A stretch of DNA of 64,000 nt from Rhodoferax lithotrophicus (GCF_019973615.1 NZ_AP024238.1:2108001-2172000), one strand, 5' to 3'; positions 1-8,899 are shown, counted from the stretch's first letter. Translations and numbers: made by a program. The notes: generated by a model not told the origin, from the letters alone.

Positions 1-153
1 GCTGGCACCCAGGGCCTTGATCACATCCGCCACGGACTTGGCTTCAAAAGCAGACTTGTTATAGGCCTGCGCATATTGGGGGAACAGTCCAGTGGTGGCC
101 AACAGGCCAGCCACCATGGCGCTGTGTTTAAGTGTTTCGCGACGAGTTTGCAT
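1..153 (-). CDS. soxY: SoxY, thiosulfate-oxidation carrier protein (N-terminus only)
   Basis: Only the first 51 codons lie in the window; the gene runs off the left edge. The start ATG follows a strong AAGGAG site. The N-terminus carries a twin-arginine export signal (RRETLKHS, then a hydrophobic stretch and an AQA cleavage-like site), followed by a short helical segment as in SoxY. SoxY with SoxZ carries sulfur intermediates on a C-terminal cysteine in the periplasm. It lies 59 bases downstream of soxD on the same strand, so soxZAXB probably continue to the left. The name rests on the N-terminal segment and the position after soxCD. Confidence 0.8.
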   Translation of the reverse strand, partial: MQTRRETLKHSAMVAGLLATTGLFPQYAQAYNKSAFEAKSVADVIKALGAS

Positions 154-212
154 TGAAATCTCCTTCTTTAAGTTCATGCTGAAAATGGACACCAATCTAA
201 CTATGCGGGGCA

Positions 213-1313
213 TCATTTGCCAGCCCCAGCTGCCAACCAGACCGCAATGATCCGGGTTTCTGCAGCATTCAAGGTTTGAGGAGGCATGGGGATAGAGCCC
301 CAAATACCGACACCTCCAGACTTGATCTTGGCCGCCAAGTAATCAACTTGACCGACATATTTTTGGGCTACATCGGTATAGGCAGGTCCAACAATTTTGT
401 TGTTTAAGCCATGACACACCAAACAGCCATTTTTTTGCAGCAAGGAAACCGCTTTTTTGGCATCTGGCTTGCTTGCATCTGCAGATGACACCGGTTTTTC
501 AACTGCTGGTTGGGGTGTCGATGGTGCGGCTTGCTTGTCACCCGCTTGGTGTTCCGGTCGAGAGGTGTCGGCCCCATGTTGCGCACCTACCATGCGGTTC
601 TGTTCTGCCAAATTACCGTGTGCATTGCGGGCAAAGTCTGGCAGGAGAGAGGCCACTTTGGGCTCGGGTGTGCAATTGGACATGCAAGCCACATTTTGCG
701 TGTCCGGTTTTGCGGCTCCGCCAAACTCTCGACCTGGCCACAAAGCGTGATTACTTGTCATGCCATTGCGGTTGGGCATTCGTGCTTGCACGTCACGCAT
801 GGTCTTTTCATTCAGGATGAAGTTCTCTGGAACGATGCCAGCAATGTTCAGCATGAAGTCCAAAACCGAATAAACCTCGTCCGTTTTCAAGGTTTTGGGG
901 GCATTCCAGGGCATGGCACGGTTGATGAAATCCCAAACCGTTGAAATCGTCGCCACTTTCATGAAGGTGGTGCGGCCTGGAAAATTCGGGTTGGTCAAAT
1001 TTGCGACGTGTCCAGTGATCATGTCATTGGGTTGAATTCCTCCAATCAATGGGTTGAATACTTCACCTGATTCGCCGAAAAAGCCATGGCACTGGGCGCA
1101 CTTGGCTTCCCATATTTCCTGGCCTTTGTCCACAGTGCCGGAACCCACAGGCAAGCCCTTGAAGTCTGGGCGCACGTCAATGTCCCAAGCTGCAATTTCT
1201 TTTGGGGTTGCATTACGACCAATGCCAGTGATCTTGATGGATGCTTGAGCGAAAGCAGCTCCAGTGAGTCCCAGCAATGCCAGTCCCAGAATGGCTTTAC
1301 GAAACCTGAACAT
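213..1313 (-). CDS. soxD: SoxD, diheme cytochrome c subunit of sulfane dehydrogenase
   Basis: A 366-residue exported protein with a signal peptide ending near AAFA-QA, a first heme site CAQCH near residue 72 and a second, CLVCH, near residue 298, joined by a low-complexity Pro/Ala/Lys linker. This is the usual SoxD arrangement, where the C-terminal cytochrome domain is optional among species. SoxCD removes six electrons from SoxY-bound sulfane sulfur and passes them to cytochrome c. The start overlaps the end of soxC by 17 bases and has a GAGGTG site, so the two are translationally coupled. An extra cysteine pair (CMSNC) sits between the heme domains. Confidence 0.93.
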   Translation of the reverse strand: MFRFRKAILGLALLGLTGAAFAQASIKITGIGRNATPKEIAAWDIDVRPDFKGLPVGSGTVDKGQEIWEAKCAQCHGFFGESGEVFNPLIGGIQPNDMITGHVANLTNPNFPGRTTFMKVATISTVWDFINRAMPWNAPKTLKTDEVYSVLDFMLNIAGIVPENFILNEKTMRDVQARMPNRNGMTSNHALWPGREFGGAAKPDTQNVACMSNCTPEPKVASLLPDFARNAHGNLAEQNRMVGAQHGADTSRPEHQAGDKQAAPSTPQPAVEKPVSSADASKPDAKKAVSLLQKNGCLVCHGLNNKIVGPAYTDVAQKYVGQVDYLAAKIKSGGVGIWGSIPMPPQTLNAAETRIIAVWLAAGAGK

Positions 1314-2661
1314 TTTTCACCTCGCCATTTTCTTGTACCAACCACGACTGAATGGCGTTGTTGTGATAAATCGAACGCGTGCCCCGAACAGCGCGCAGCA
1401 GTTTGTAAGTTGGCTGAACAAAGCCGGTGTCATCCATGGCCCGGCTTTGAATGATGGCCGGTTTGCCGTCCCATATCCAGTCGATATTGAATCTGGTCAG
1501 GGCTTTGGACAATACGGGTGACTCCAATCTGGCGGTACGCCAGTTGCGACCACCGTCGACGGAGACATCCACCTTCTTGATCTTGCCTTTGCCGCTCCAG
1601 GCCAAACCGGTGATGTTGTAAAAGCCCTTGTCCAGCAGCACTTGTCCCCCAGATGGGGTCGTGACCACGCTTTTGCATTCTTGCAAGCCCGAGTATTGAC
1701 GGTGCTGACCACTGGGTAACAAGTCGATGTAGTGAACCGCTTCATCTTTGGTGGCGTAAGGCATGTCGCCCACCTCGATGCGGCGCAGATATTTGACCCA
1801 ACTCACACCCTGGATACCTGGCACGATCAATCGCAGCGGGTAGCCCTGCTCGGGGCGCAGCATCTCTCCATTTTGACCGTAGGCGACAAACACTTCGCCA
1901 GATTTGATCAGGCTCATCGGAATGGTGCGGGTCATGGATGAGCCATCAGCACCTTCAGCCAGGACAAATTTGCCATTTTTCAGGTCAGCCCCAGCCAGCT
2001 CCAGCAAGGTAATCAGCGGCACGCCGGTGAATTCACTGCAGGACACCATGCCATGGGTGTATTGCACGGTGGGCACAGCCACATTACCCCAATCGACAGC
2101 CGTATTGGCACCACATTCGATGAAGTGAAAGCGCGATACCGATGGCAGGCGCATGATTTCATCCAGCGTGAACACTTTGGCTGCTTTGACCATGCCATTG
2201 ATCATCAAACGGTGTTTGGATGGATCAATGTCCCACCAGCCTTGGTGATGGCGCTCAAAATGCAAGCCACTCGGGGTGACGATGCCAAACAGAGACTGCA
2301 AGGGGGCAAATGAAACCGAAGCCTGCGTGGTCTGTGTCAGTCCCGGGCTTTGACGGCGTTGTACCGCTGACTCGTATTGGGACGGCTTGCCATAACCATC
2401 GTTTTGTGCCACACCTTGGCCCAAGCCCGTGCTGTGGGCTGGCAAATTCAAAATATTAGGGTCACCACCCTCTGTGGGCACCGGGTTCCCTTGTGCAATG
2501 GCTGCGGGTACGGCAGCACCTGCTGCTGCCGCCGCAAACGCATGGCGAATAAAGTCGCGACGGCCTTTCTTCGCTTCTGCAAAAACGGTTTTGATCCCGC
2601 TTTGTGTCAGAAAATTCTCAGGCGCTTTGATTAGCCGACCTGAATTGTCACGTTGGTGCAT
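1297..2661 (-). CDS. soxC: SoxC, molybdenum-cofactor sulfane dehydrogenase subunit
   Basis: A 454-residue protein of the sulfite oxidase family. A twin-arginine signal (RRDFIRHAF plus an Ala-rich stretch) shows export of the folded molybdoprotein. The conserved molybdenum-ligand cysteine sits in FIECGANTA near residue 183, and the C-terminal dimerisation domain is complete. It pairs with SoxD in the periplasm as the sulfur dehydrogenase of the Sox system. GAGGAG lies seven bases before the ATG. A perfect 14-base palindrome lies 59 bases upstream of the start. SoxCD is normally absent from organisms that also use the reverse Dsr route, which this window also encodes. Confidence 0.95.
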   Translation of the reverse strand: MHQRDNSGRLIKAPENFLTQSGIKTVFAEAKKGRRDFIRHAFAAAAAGAAVPAAIAQGNPVPTEGGDPNILNLPAHSTGLGQGVAQNDGYGKPSQYESAVQRRQSPGLTQTTQASVSFAPLQSLFGIVTPSGLHFERHHQGWWDIDPSKHRLMINGMVKAAKVFTLDEIMRLPSVSRFHFIECGANTAVDWGNVAVPTVQYTHGMVSCSEFTGVPLITLLELAGADLKNGKFVLAEGADGSSMTRTIPMSLIKSGEVFVAYGQNGEMLRPEQGYPLRLIVPGIQGVSWVKYLRRIEVGDMPYATKDEAVHYIDLLPSGQHRQYSGLQECKSVVTTPSGGQVLLDKGFYNITGLAWSGKGKIKKVDVSVDGGRNWRTARLESPVLSKALTRFNIDWIWDGKPAIIQSRAMDDTGFVQPTYKLLRAVRGTRSIYHNNAIQSWLVQENGEVKNVQVS

Positions 2662-2719
2662 TCAAAAAACTCCTCTTAAGCAAGTGATGAATTGCTGGTA
2701 ATTACGATAAAAACACAAT

Positions 2720-2733
2720 TTCTTATATAAGAA
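2720..2733. promoter_or_regulatory. Perfect palindrome upstream of soxC (candidate operator)
   Basis: TTCTTATATAAGAA is a perfect 14-base palindrome in an AT-rich gap between soxC and the upstream cytochrome gene. Its position, about 60-70 bases before the soxC ATG, suits an operator or a transcription-factor site. The protein that binds it is not known from sequence. Confidence 0.45.
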
Positions 2734-2780
2734 TAAACAAATATAAATAATTCAAAAAACCGAAAATTTTGTGCGGACCC

Positions 2781-3098
2781 TCACTCAAAGTGATAGTGAT
2801 CTTGATTCAAAACAGCAGCAATGGATGTCACCTCATCTGGAAACAATGCCAAGTTCAATGTGGTGTTGCATGCCTCCACTTGTCCACGCAATAACGAGAG
2901 TGAGTTGACACGTCCTGCAGGGCGATAAATGCTGTGTCCGTTACCACCGACATTACGGATGTGGCAGGCATCACACTGATTGTTCTCAATCAATTTCGCA
3001 CCCAGTTTCAAGTCCGCATCCTGGTAAAGCGCAGGAACCTTCTGGGCACAAGCTACTGTTGCAATCAAACTCAGGCAGACCAAGGTGAGGCGTTTCAT
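2781..3098 (-). CDS. Small monoheme cytochrome c, exported
   Basis: About 105 residues with a short signal peptide ending CA-QKV and one heme motif, CDACH, near residue 42. It sits just upstream of soxC on the same strand, so it may donate or accept electrons for the Sox proteins in the periplasm. I chose the ATG at 3098 over the TTG one codon earlier. It is not SoxX (wrong context and no SoxX-like heme region). The distal heme ligand cannot be fixed; the His-rich C-terminus (DHYHFE) is unusual. The family is recognised only as c-type cytochrome. Confidence 0.75.
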   Translation of the reverse strand: MKRLTLVCLSLIATVACAQKVPALYQDADLKLGAKLIENNQCDACHIRNVGGNGHSIYRPAGRVNSLSLLRGQVEACNTTLNLALFPDEVTSIAAVLNQDHYHFE

Positions 3099-3183
3099 CA
3101 AAAATCCGGTGAGGGTGGAACAAGCTTATGTCATCTAGAAGGCTGCCACCATGAATTCAAAAGAACTCGCGATGAATGCCGAT

Positions 3184-3197
3184 CTGATTTATATCAA
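3184..3197. promoter_or_regulatory. FNR/CRP-type box
   Basis: CTGATTTATATCAA matches the FNR consensus TTGAT-N4-ATCAA at nine of ten defined positions. It lies about 86-99 bases upstream of the cytochrome-soxC-soxD start, next to the gene for a Crp/Fnr-type regulator, which makes that regulator the first candidate to bind it. Confidence 0.6.
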
Positions 3198-3252
3198 TGA
3201 TCTGTTAAATAAGTTGTTTTGAATATCAGGATATACCCTGATGACCGGCACA

Positions 3253-3957
3253 TTAGAGGCCGAGCAAGCGCTCTGGCTGATGGACGCGGTAGATACGTCT
3301 CTGTTTGTCCATGGGTTCAATCACACCTTCTCGTTCCCAGCGGCCAATCTCCCGACTGACCGTCTCAAGCTTCAGATCCAACATGGCACCCATGTCTTCG
3401 CGAGAAAAAAGTACGGAGATTTCGTGGTTGCTTGAGCTGCGCATTTTCAACACCAAATTGGCAACACGCTGGCGGGCCGAACCAAAATTCATGTCAGCTA
3501 GCCAGTCATCTGCATCTTTGAGTGTGTGTTGCCATTTATGCATTAATTGTGCAAGCAAGCGCGGGCTGCTTGCGGCCAATTTTTGAACAACTTCCAGTGG
3601 AATGCGGCAGACCGTGATTGGGCTTAGCGCAATGGCATCATTGTCATAGTGCGTGTTGCTCAAAACCTCCAGCCCGATCACATCGCCTGGGCGCAATACA
3701 CGCACGATGCGAGGACGGCCATCGAGCGTATTGCGCACCAGCTTCACCATGCCACTTCGCAAGGTAAAAATCCCTTGGGCCTGGTTACCTTCTGCATACA
3801 AACTTGCGCCGTGTGGGTATTCCAGATCGTCAATGGGTGCATGAATGTGTGCAAAGTCATGCTCATTCAGGTCAGCAAAAAGTACCATTTCACGAATGCC
3901 ACAATGGCGACAGTCTGAAATACCTCGCCAAGCTGATTCAGTTTTAACTGGAATCAT
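3253..3957 (-). CDS. Crp/Fnr-family transcriptional regulator
   Basis: A 234-residue cytoplasmic regulator: cyclic-nucleotide-binding-like beta roll (about residues 25-140), dimerisation helix, and a C-terminal winged helix with the recognition segment LKLETVSREIGRWE, where E..SR contacts TTGAT half sites. Cysteines occur at about 16, 19 and 117. FNR of E. coli uses four (20, 23, 29, 122), so one expected cluster ligand is missing, and an oxygen-labile 4Fe-4S cluster would need another ligand. The ATG overlaps the stop of the upstream thioredoxin gene by one base (TGATG). It probably controls the sox genes around it through the box at 3184. Confidence 0.9.
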   Translation of the reverse strand: MIPVKTESAWRGISDCRHCGIREMVLFADLNEHDFAHIHAPIDDLEYPHGASLYAEGNQAQGIFTLRSGMVKLVRNTLDGRPRIVRVLRPGDVIGLEVLSNTHYDNDAIALSPITVCRIPLEVVQKLAASSPRLLAQLMHKWQHTLKDADDWLADMNFGSARQRVANLVLKMRSSSNHEISVLFSREDMGAMLDLKLETVSREIGRWEREGVIEPMDKQRRIYRVHQPERLLGL

Positions 3958-4451
3958 CAAATTGCTCCTTCAGCCACCACCGCTGCGCGGGCCACACGCA
4001 ACCGATCATCCAGATACGAGCCATAAAAATCTGGAATATAGCCGCCGACCAAGCGTTCAGCGACCTCCTTGCCACCTTGCCCCAAGAATAGTACCGTAGG
4101 TGCAACCTTGATCCGCCAACTTTTGATCAGGTGATCCTGAGTTTGCCTGACACCATCAAAGCCCAACACCATCTGGTGGCTGCGTATATCCATTTGGACA
4201 ATAAACAGCCCTGACTGCCCTTGTATCGGCAACAAATAATTCTCACGGGCTATTTTGCAAAAAGGGCACCCCTCCAGACTCACCATGACCACCAGGGGGC
4301 TACCTCTTTTCAAAGCGGTGTTCAGTGCATCGGGGAGTGAGCCTGGTACAGGCAATGTGTCTGATGCGCCATAACTCATGCCTGCCAAACTACTTGCTAG
4401 CCCCATCACCAAAGCATTTCGGCGGCGGATCCCCACATGGACAAGGCTCAT
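3957..4451 (-). CDS. SoxW-like exported thioredoxin
   Basis: A 164-residue protein with an N-terminal RRRN-type export signal and a thioredoxin fold carrying the active site CPFC near residue 62. It resembles SoxW and related periplasmic thioredoxins, which keep SoxYZ and other Sox proteins reduced. Its start overlaps the stop of the upstream MBL gene by four bases (ATGA), and it runs into the Crp/Fnr gene, forming a three-gene minus-strand operon. Whether the export route is Tat or Sec is unclear because a charged stretch precedes a fairly short hydrophobic core. Confidence 0.8.
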   Translation of the reverse strand: MSLVHVGIRRRNALVMGLASSLAGMSYGASDTLPVPGSLPDALNTALKRGSPLVVMVSLEGCPFCKIARENYLLPIQGQSGLFIVQMDIRSHQMVLGFDGVRQTQDHLIKSWRIKVAPTVLFLGQGGKEVAERLVGGYIPDFYGSYLDDRLRVARAAVVAEGAI

Positions 4452-5410
4452 GGTTTGGCCTCTTGTTCCATCAGTAAATAGGTGTTGTAGGCATTCATGC
4501 GATTGGCTACTCCAAACAGGGGTAAATGTTCAAATGGTGTCCAGTCCGTGTTTTTATAAGCCTCTTCAAAGGGTTCCATGGCTTCAGCGGCATGACCCAT
4601 GGTGGTTCGCAAATAAACCAAATATGCACGAGTCTGCTGCATGTCTTGGCGTGCTTCGTGCGACACGGGACCATGCCCCGGCACAATCACCTGGGTGTCA
4701 AAGGCCAGCAATTGGTCGAGCGCAGTGATCCAGTGCTGGCTATTCGCCTGGCCAACAAACGGAATCCGGCTTCTGAAGACCAAGTCTCCAGCAAACAGCA
4801 CTTTTTCTGATGGCAGATAAAACGCCAAATCTTCGGGTGTGTGTGCTGGGCCGACTTGCTTGACCTGAAAAAGCATTCCACCAATCATCAACTCCTGGTT
4901 GCCGTCAATCCATGTGTCAGCCTCTACCAAGTGGGTTTGATTGTTAATCCAGGGGAAGAGTTGCTCGCGTGATGCCTCCATGCGCAGACGTGCGGTTTCG
5001 CTGTTGAGGTAAATTAAAGCAGCACGGTGCGCAACAATTTTGGCCCCCATGGCTTTGAAGACTTGCAAACCATAAATATGGTCTGCGTGGTAGTGCGTAA
5101 CCAATACATGGGTGATAGGCTTCGGGGTAATTTTTTTGATCTCGTCTACAAGACGGGTTGCCAAAGCGGGGGAACCCAGCGCATCAATGACCACCACACT
5201 TTCTGGTGTCACCACAAATGCTGCATTCGAAATAAAATTTTGATTGGCAGGGGAGCCCAATGCAGACAATCCCTGAACATACCAGGTGGAAGGAGAGAGC
5301 TGATGGATTTCCATAAGGGGCTCATCCGTCGCATGGGCCATGCCCAACCAGCCAAGCAGCAGGCTTAGGCACAGACTTTTTAAAAGCGACACACTAATTA
5401 TTTTTTTCAA
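4448..5410 (-). CDS. Exported metallo-beta-lactamase-fold hydrolase, SoxH-like
   Basis: I place the start at a TTG preceded by GGAG, giving about 320 residues with a clean signal peptide (KK, hydrophobic core, MAHA cleavage). A longer reading would begin inside the divergent gene at 5487. The zinc site HYHADH is intact, with later H and D ligands (AHTPED, GDLVF, PGHG). These enzymes are common in sox clusters as SoxH and may act on thiol or persulfide adducts, though their substrate is not established. It heads the three-gene operon with the SoxW-like protein and the Crp/Fnr regulator. Confidence 0.82.
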   Translation of the reverse strand: MKKIISVSLLKSLCLSLLLGWLGMAHATDEPLMEIHQLSPSTWYVQGLSALGSPANQNFISNAAFVVTPESVVVIDALGSPALATRLVDEIKKITPKPITHVLVTHYHADHIYGLQVFKAMGAKIVAHRAALIYLNSETARLRMEASREQLFPWINNQTHLVEADTWIDGNQELMIGGMLFQVKQVGPAHTPEDLAFYLPSEKVLFAGDLVFRSRIPFVGQANSQHWITALDQLLAFDTQVIVPGHGPVSHEARQDMQQTRAYLVYLRTTMGHAAEAMEPFEEAYKNTDWTPFEHLPLFGVANRMNAYNTYLLMEQEAKP

Positions 5411-5433
5411 TGAAGTCTCCAAAGCAATGTTGT

Positions 5434-5462
5434 GGCTTATTCTTGAGTCTGTAATATAAGCC
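5434..5462. promoter_or_regulatory. Inverted repeat in divergent promoter
   Basis: GGCTTAT and ATAAGCC form 7-base inverted arms separated by 15 bases, centred between the divergent MBL operon and the YeeE/YedE transporter gene. The site could serve both promoters. No binding protein can be named. Confidence 0.35.
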
Positions 5463-5486
5463 AAAAGTAAATTACATGGAGACTCA

Positions 5487-6581
5487 ATGAATATTGTGGC
5501 CATTATTGAAAGCTACGGCGAAAAAACCGTGTTGGCTTGGGGCGGTCTGATCGTTGGGCTCATGTTTGGGTTTTTTGCACAACGCTCCAAATTTTGTTTG
5601 CGTGCGGCTACGCTGGAGTTCTGGCATCACAACTTTGGTGAAAAAATTTCTGTCTGGTTACTGGCCTTTTCTAGCGCAGTCATCGGTGTTCAGTTGTTGA
5701 TCCTGACGGGACACATGGATGTTGCTGTCACCCGGCAAATATCCGCTACCGGAAGTATCTCTGGCGCACTCATCGGAGGACTATTGTTTGGCTCGGGCAT
5801 GATCCTGGCACGTGGCTGCGCCAGTCGGCTGTTGATTTTGTCAGCCAATGGCAATTTGCGCGCCTTGTTGTCGGGGCTCATATTTGCAGTCACGGCACAA
5901 GCTGCTTTAGGTGGCGTACTCGCTCCCTGGCGAGAAGTCATTAGCGGATGGTGGACAGTGGATGGCGGAAGTGCGCGAAACCTTTTGGCCATTGTGGGTG
6001 CCGGGCATTTTGGTGGCCTGGTTTTTGGCTTGATCTGGTTTGTGGCTGCTTTGTATTTCTCTGTCCGCAGTGGTTGGGGCGTTTGGAAATGGGTTGGTGG
6101 TGTGGGGGCTGGTCTGGCGGTTGCCGCTGCCTGGGGCTTTAATTATTGGGTGTCGAAAAATTCCTTCGAGGTGGTGCCGGTACAAGGGCTTACATTCAGC
6201 GGTCCTTCTGCCGAATGGCTGATGCGTGTGGTGGCTTCGCCAGCACCCGAAATAGGGTTCAACTTTGGAATGTTGCCGGGTGTCTTTTTGGGCTCATTCC
6301 TTGGGGCATGGGTGGGCCAAGACTTTGCGTTAGAGGGCTTCAAAGACGGCTACAGCATGCGCCGCTATATTGCTGGGGCGATGCTGATGGGTTTTGGTGC
6401 CATGCTGGCAGGCGGTTGTGCGGTGGGTGCCGGCATCACGGGAGGTTCCATTTTCGCCTTGACGGCCTGGCTGGCTTTGGCTGGAATGTGGGTTGGAGCC
6501 GGGGTGACTGACCGCCTGATTGATTCGTCCTCCGGTTGCGTTACCCCGGTTCATGCCGCCGTAGGTGATAAAGCACCCTGA
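5487..6581 (+). CDS. YeeE/YedE (SoxT/TsuA-like) sulfur-compound transporter
   Basis: A 364-residue polytopic membrane protein with about nine or ten hydrophobic segments. It shows the family's paired glycine/cysteine signatures, RGCASRLLI in the first half and GGCAVGAGITGG in the second. The TsuA member of this family takes up thiosulfate through conserved cysteines, and sox-linked members are called SoxT. Here it is divergent from the SoxW/MBL operon, so import of thiosulfate or sulfane sulfur is a fair inference. GGAG lies before the ATG. A second member of the family is encoded at 11398-12507. Confidence 0.87.
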   Translation: MNIVAIIESYGEKTVLAWGGLIVGLMFGFFAQRSKFCLRAATLEFWHHNFGEKISVWLLAFSSAVIGVQLLILTGHMDVAVTRQISATGSISGALIGGLLFGSGMILARGCASRLLILSANGNLRALLSGLIFAVTAQAALGGVLAPWREVISGWWTVDGGSARNLLAIVGAGHFGGLVFGLIWFVAALYFSVRSGWGVWKWVGGVGAGLAVAAAWGFNYWVSKNSFEVVPVQGLTFSGPSAEWLMRVVASPAPEIGFNFGMLPGVFLGSFLGAWVGQDFALEGFKDGYSMRRYIAGAMLMGFGAMLAGGCAVGAGITGGSIFALTAWLALAGMWVGAGVTDRLIDSSSGCVTPVHAAVGDKAP

Positions 6582-6607
6582 ACAACTACCGTTGGCTCCA
6601 AGGGTGC
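6573..6607. terminator. Possible bidirectional terminator hairpin
   Basis: GCACCCT and AGGGTGC form a 7-base stem around a 21-base loop in the short gap between two convergent genes. There is no clear T tract on either side, so termination is only suggested by position. Confidence 0.3.
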
Positions 6608-6630
6608 ACTTAAGACTTGAAGACTCCAGC

Positions 6631-7230
6631 TTATTTACTGCTGATGTACTCCGCAACAGCCGCCATTTCGAGCGGTGTCATTTTGCTGACAATTGAATGC
6701 ATGACGGCATTGTCATTGGTGCGTTCACGTTGATTAAAGAGTTTGAGTTGCGTTTCAATATAAGACGCATACTGCCCGGCCAAACGTGGTAAGTTGGCGT
6801 TGCCCAAACCTTCTTTGCCGTGACAGCTGGCACAGGCGGGGACACCACTGAACTTGTTGCCACTATTAAAAATGTAGCGTCCTACGCTTGCCAGATCTGG
6901 ATCTTTGACCAATTCTTTCTCAGAGTTTTTGGATTCGAAATACTGCCCCAAGGCCAACATCTCATCCGGGCTGAGGCGTGCTGCCATGTCTGCCATGGTT
7001 GTACTTTTACGCTGACCAGACTTGAAGTTGGCGAGTTGTTTGGCAATGTAATTGGCGTGTTGTGCAGCAAGTTTGGGAAATATTTCACTGGATGATTCGC
7101 CGTTTTCACCGTGACACAAAAAACATGACCCCGACACAATTTTGACAGCACGTGCCTGGTCAGCCTGGGCCCAGGCTGAACCCAGTGCCAAGACCAGCAG
7201 TGAAGCTGTAAAAGTTTTTCCGTATGGCAT
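6631..7230 (-). CDS. Diheme cytochrome c (cytochrome c4 type)
   Basis: A 199-residue exported protein with signal peptide ending AWAQA and two homologous cytochrome domains, each with one heme motif: CFLCH near residue 37 and CASCH near residue 137. Size and two-domain build match cytochrome c4. It follows the flavoprotein gene at 7240-8532 with a 9-base gap, so it likely accepts electrons from flavocytochrome c or Sox proteins and passes them to a terminal oxidase. In Paracoccus the equivalent pair is SoxE (diheme cytochrome) and SoxF, so SoxE is an alternative name. Confidence 0.85.
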   Translation of the reverse strand: MPYGKTFTASLLVLALGSAWAQADQARAVKIVSGSCFLCHGENGESSSEIFPKLAAQHANYIAKQLANFKSGQRKSTTMADMAARLSPDEMLALGQYFESKNSEKELVKDPDLASVGRYIFNSGNKFSGVPACASCHGKEGLGNANLPRLAGQYASYIETQLKLFNQRERTNDNAVMHSIVSKMTPLEMAAVAEYISSK

Positions 7231-7239
7231 GGTTTGTAC

Positions 7240-8532
7240 TTACATCAAGGTGTCAGCCCAAATACCTTGCGCCCAAGACAAGGCAAAACGTCCTTCAAGT
7301 TCATTGGCCGCTTTGGACACACCACCTGAGCCTGCCACCGCGATCATGGTTTGGTGCACGGGATCGTAGGTGTGCACACTGGCTACATGCACGGCATCTT
7401 CCGCACTGACAAAGCTGTAACACGTGTTGTTGTAGATGGGTGAGGGGTTTGGTGTTTGGCCTGTCAGTAATGCAATCACGGCTGCTGCGCAGGTTTTGCC
7501 GTGCTGATTGGCCATGTGACCGGATTTAGGCATGGCAGGTGCCACTTGAATGGAATCCCCCAGCACGTGGATGTTTTTGACAGCCTTGGACTCGAAGGTC
7601 AAAAAGTCGACCTCACACCAGCGCTGGTTGGCCGTGGCCAGGCCGGTTTGCACCGCGATGGCACCCGCCCGCATGGGTGGCAGAACATTGAGCACGTTCG
7701 CCTTCAGATCATCCTGAAACTCGAACTTGAGGGTATTGCTCGCCGCATCCACGTCGGCCAAGGCATGTTTGCTGCGGTATTCAACCATACCCTTGTAACG
7801 TTCGGCCCAGGCTTTTTTGAACAGCGGGCCTTTAGATGTCACATCGTCATTGGCATCCAGAATCAGCACCTTGGATCTGGGTTTGGTCTGGGTCAAGTAG
7901 TGAGCCACCTGGCAGGCTCTTTCATAGGGGCCGGGGGGGCAACGGTAGGGGGCCAGAGGAATCGTAAGTGCAAACACGCCGCCATCGGGCATGTCTAAAA
8001 GTTGTTTTCGCAAGGCTACTGTTTGTGCACCTGCTTTCCAGGCATGCAGAACCTTGTCTTTGGCACCTGCGCTGGCCATGCCGGGCAAGGTATCCCACAT
8101 GAAATCAATGCCAGGCGACAAAATCAGTCGGTCGTAAGGTAACGCGCCACCACTAGCCAGTTTCACGATACGTTTGTCCGCATCTATGACACTGACGGTG
8201 TCATGCACAAGTTTCACGCCATGATTTTTGACCAAACCATCATAAGGTGTGGTGATGTCAGCCATGGTTTTGGTGCCACCAAGCACAAGGTTGGAAATGG
8301 GGCAAGAGATGAAATTTGCATTGGGTTCTACCAAGGTGACTTCAATGCCATAGTCAGACCACATGCGTACATACTTGGCAGCGGTGGCTCCACCAAAGCC
8401 GCCCCCCACCACAACCACTTTGAGTCCATTACCTGCACCCGTGGTGGTGCAGCCCGACAGCAGACTTAACCCACCCAGTGCTCCCATTGTTGAGCCGACA
8501 CCCAAAGTTCTCACAAATTGACGACGTAACAT
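7240..8532 (-). CDS. fccB: FccB/SoxF sulfide dehydrogenase flavoprotein
   Basis: A 430-residue FAD protein with a twin-arginine-like signal and a possible lipobox (LSGC), then a Rossmann motif GGGFGG near residue 43. Redox cysteines lie in SCPISN and in the RCPPGPYERAC segment, as in flavocytochrome c. The enzyme oxidises sulfide to sulfur in the periplasm and hands electrons to its cytochrome partner. It lies between the monoheme cytochrome at 8544 and the diheme cytochrome at 6631, all on the minus strand with gaps of about 10 bases. The SoxF name is equally suitable. Confidence 0.92.
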   Translation of the reverse strand: MLRRQFVRTLGVGSTMGALGGLSLLSGCTTTGAGNGLKVVVVGGGFGGATAAKYVRMWSDYGIEVTLVEPNANFISCPISNLVLGGTKTMADITTPYDGLVKNHGVKLVHDTVSVIDADKRIVKLASGGALPYDRLILSPGIDFMWDTLPGMASAGAKDKVLHAWKAGAQTVALRKQLLDMPDGGVFALTIPLAPYRCPPGPYERACQVAHYLTQTKPRSKVLILDANDDVTSKGPLFKKAWAERYKGMVEYRSKHALADVDAASNTLKFEFQDDLKANVLNVLPPMRAGAIAVQTGLATANQRWCEVDFLTFESKAVKNIHVLGDSIQVAPAMPKSGHMANQHGKTCAAAVIALLTGQTPNPSPIYNNTCYSFVSAEDAVHVASVHTYDPVHQTMIAVAGSGGVSKAANELEGRFALSWAQGIWADTLM

Positions 8533-8543
8533 GATCTTTATCC

Positions 8544-8846
8544 CTAATTTTTGAGTGATGAGTAGTAACTGGCAAGCTGCTCGATTTGGACATCGGTGTA
8601 CCCCTTGGCAATTTGGTGCATCAATGTGGCTGGTTTTTTGCCCGACTTGAAGTCTTGCATTTTTGAAAACAATTCATCTTTGGTTTTGCCACGCAAGGAT
8701 TCCATTCCCTTTTGGGCCAAGCCATGCGTCCCATGGCAAGCAGCACATGAGGCCGCCATACTGCGTACTTGTAAGGCATCGGCACTCGCCCAAGTGGAAA
8801 GGCTGGCGAGTGCCAGGCCTGAGAAAAATCTGCAGAATGTTTTCAA
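8544..8846 (-). CDS. FccA-like monoheme cytochrome c
   Basis: I place the start at a TTG preceded by GGAG, giving about 100 residues with a signal peptide ending WASA and one heme site, CAACH, near residue 36. The longer ATG reading adds 23 residues that spoil the signal peptide. It is first of three genes with the flavoprotein and the diheme cytochrome, so it is the probable cytochrome subunit of the sulfide dehydrogenase. The sequence resembles single-domain cytochromes found next to FccB rather than the two-domain FccA of purple sulfur bacteria. Confidence 0.82.
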   Translation of the reverse strand: MKTFCRFFSGLALASLSTWASADALQVRSMAASCAACHGTHGLAQKGMESLRGKTKDELFSKMQDFKSGKKPATLMHQIAKGYTDVQIEQLASYYSSLKN

Positions 8847-8899
8847 GAGAACTCCTTGAGACGGCCAATCCAAAGACCTTGGGTTGGCACGGTTAATTG

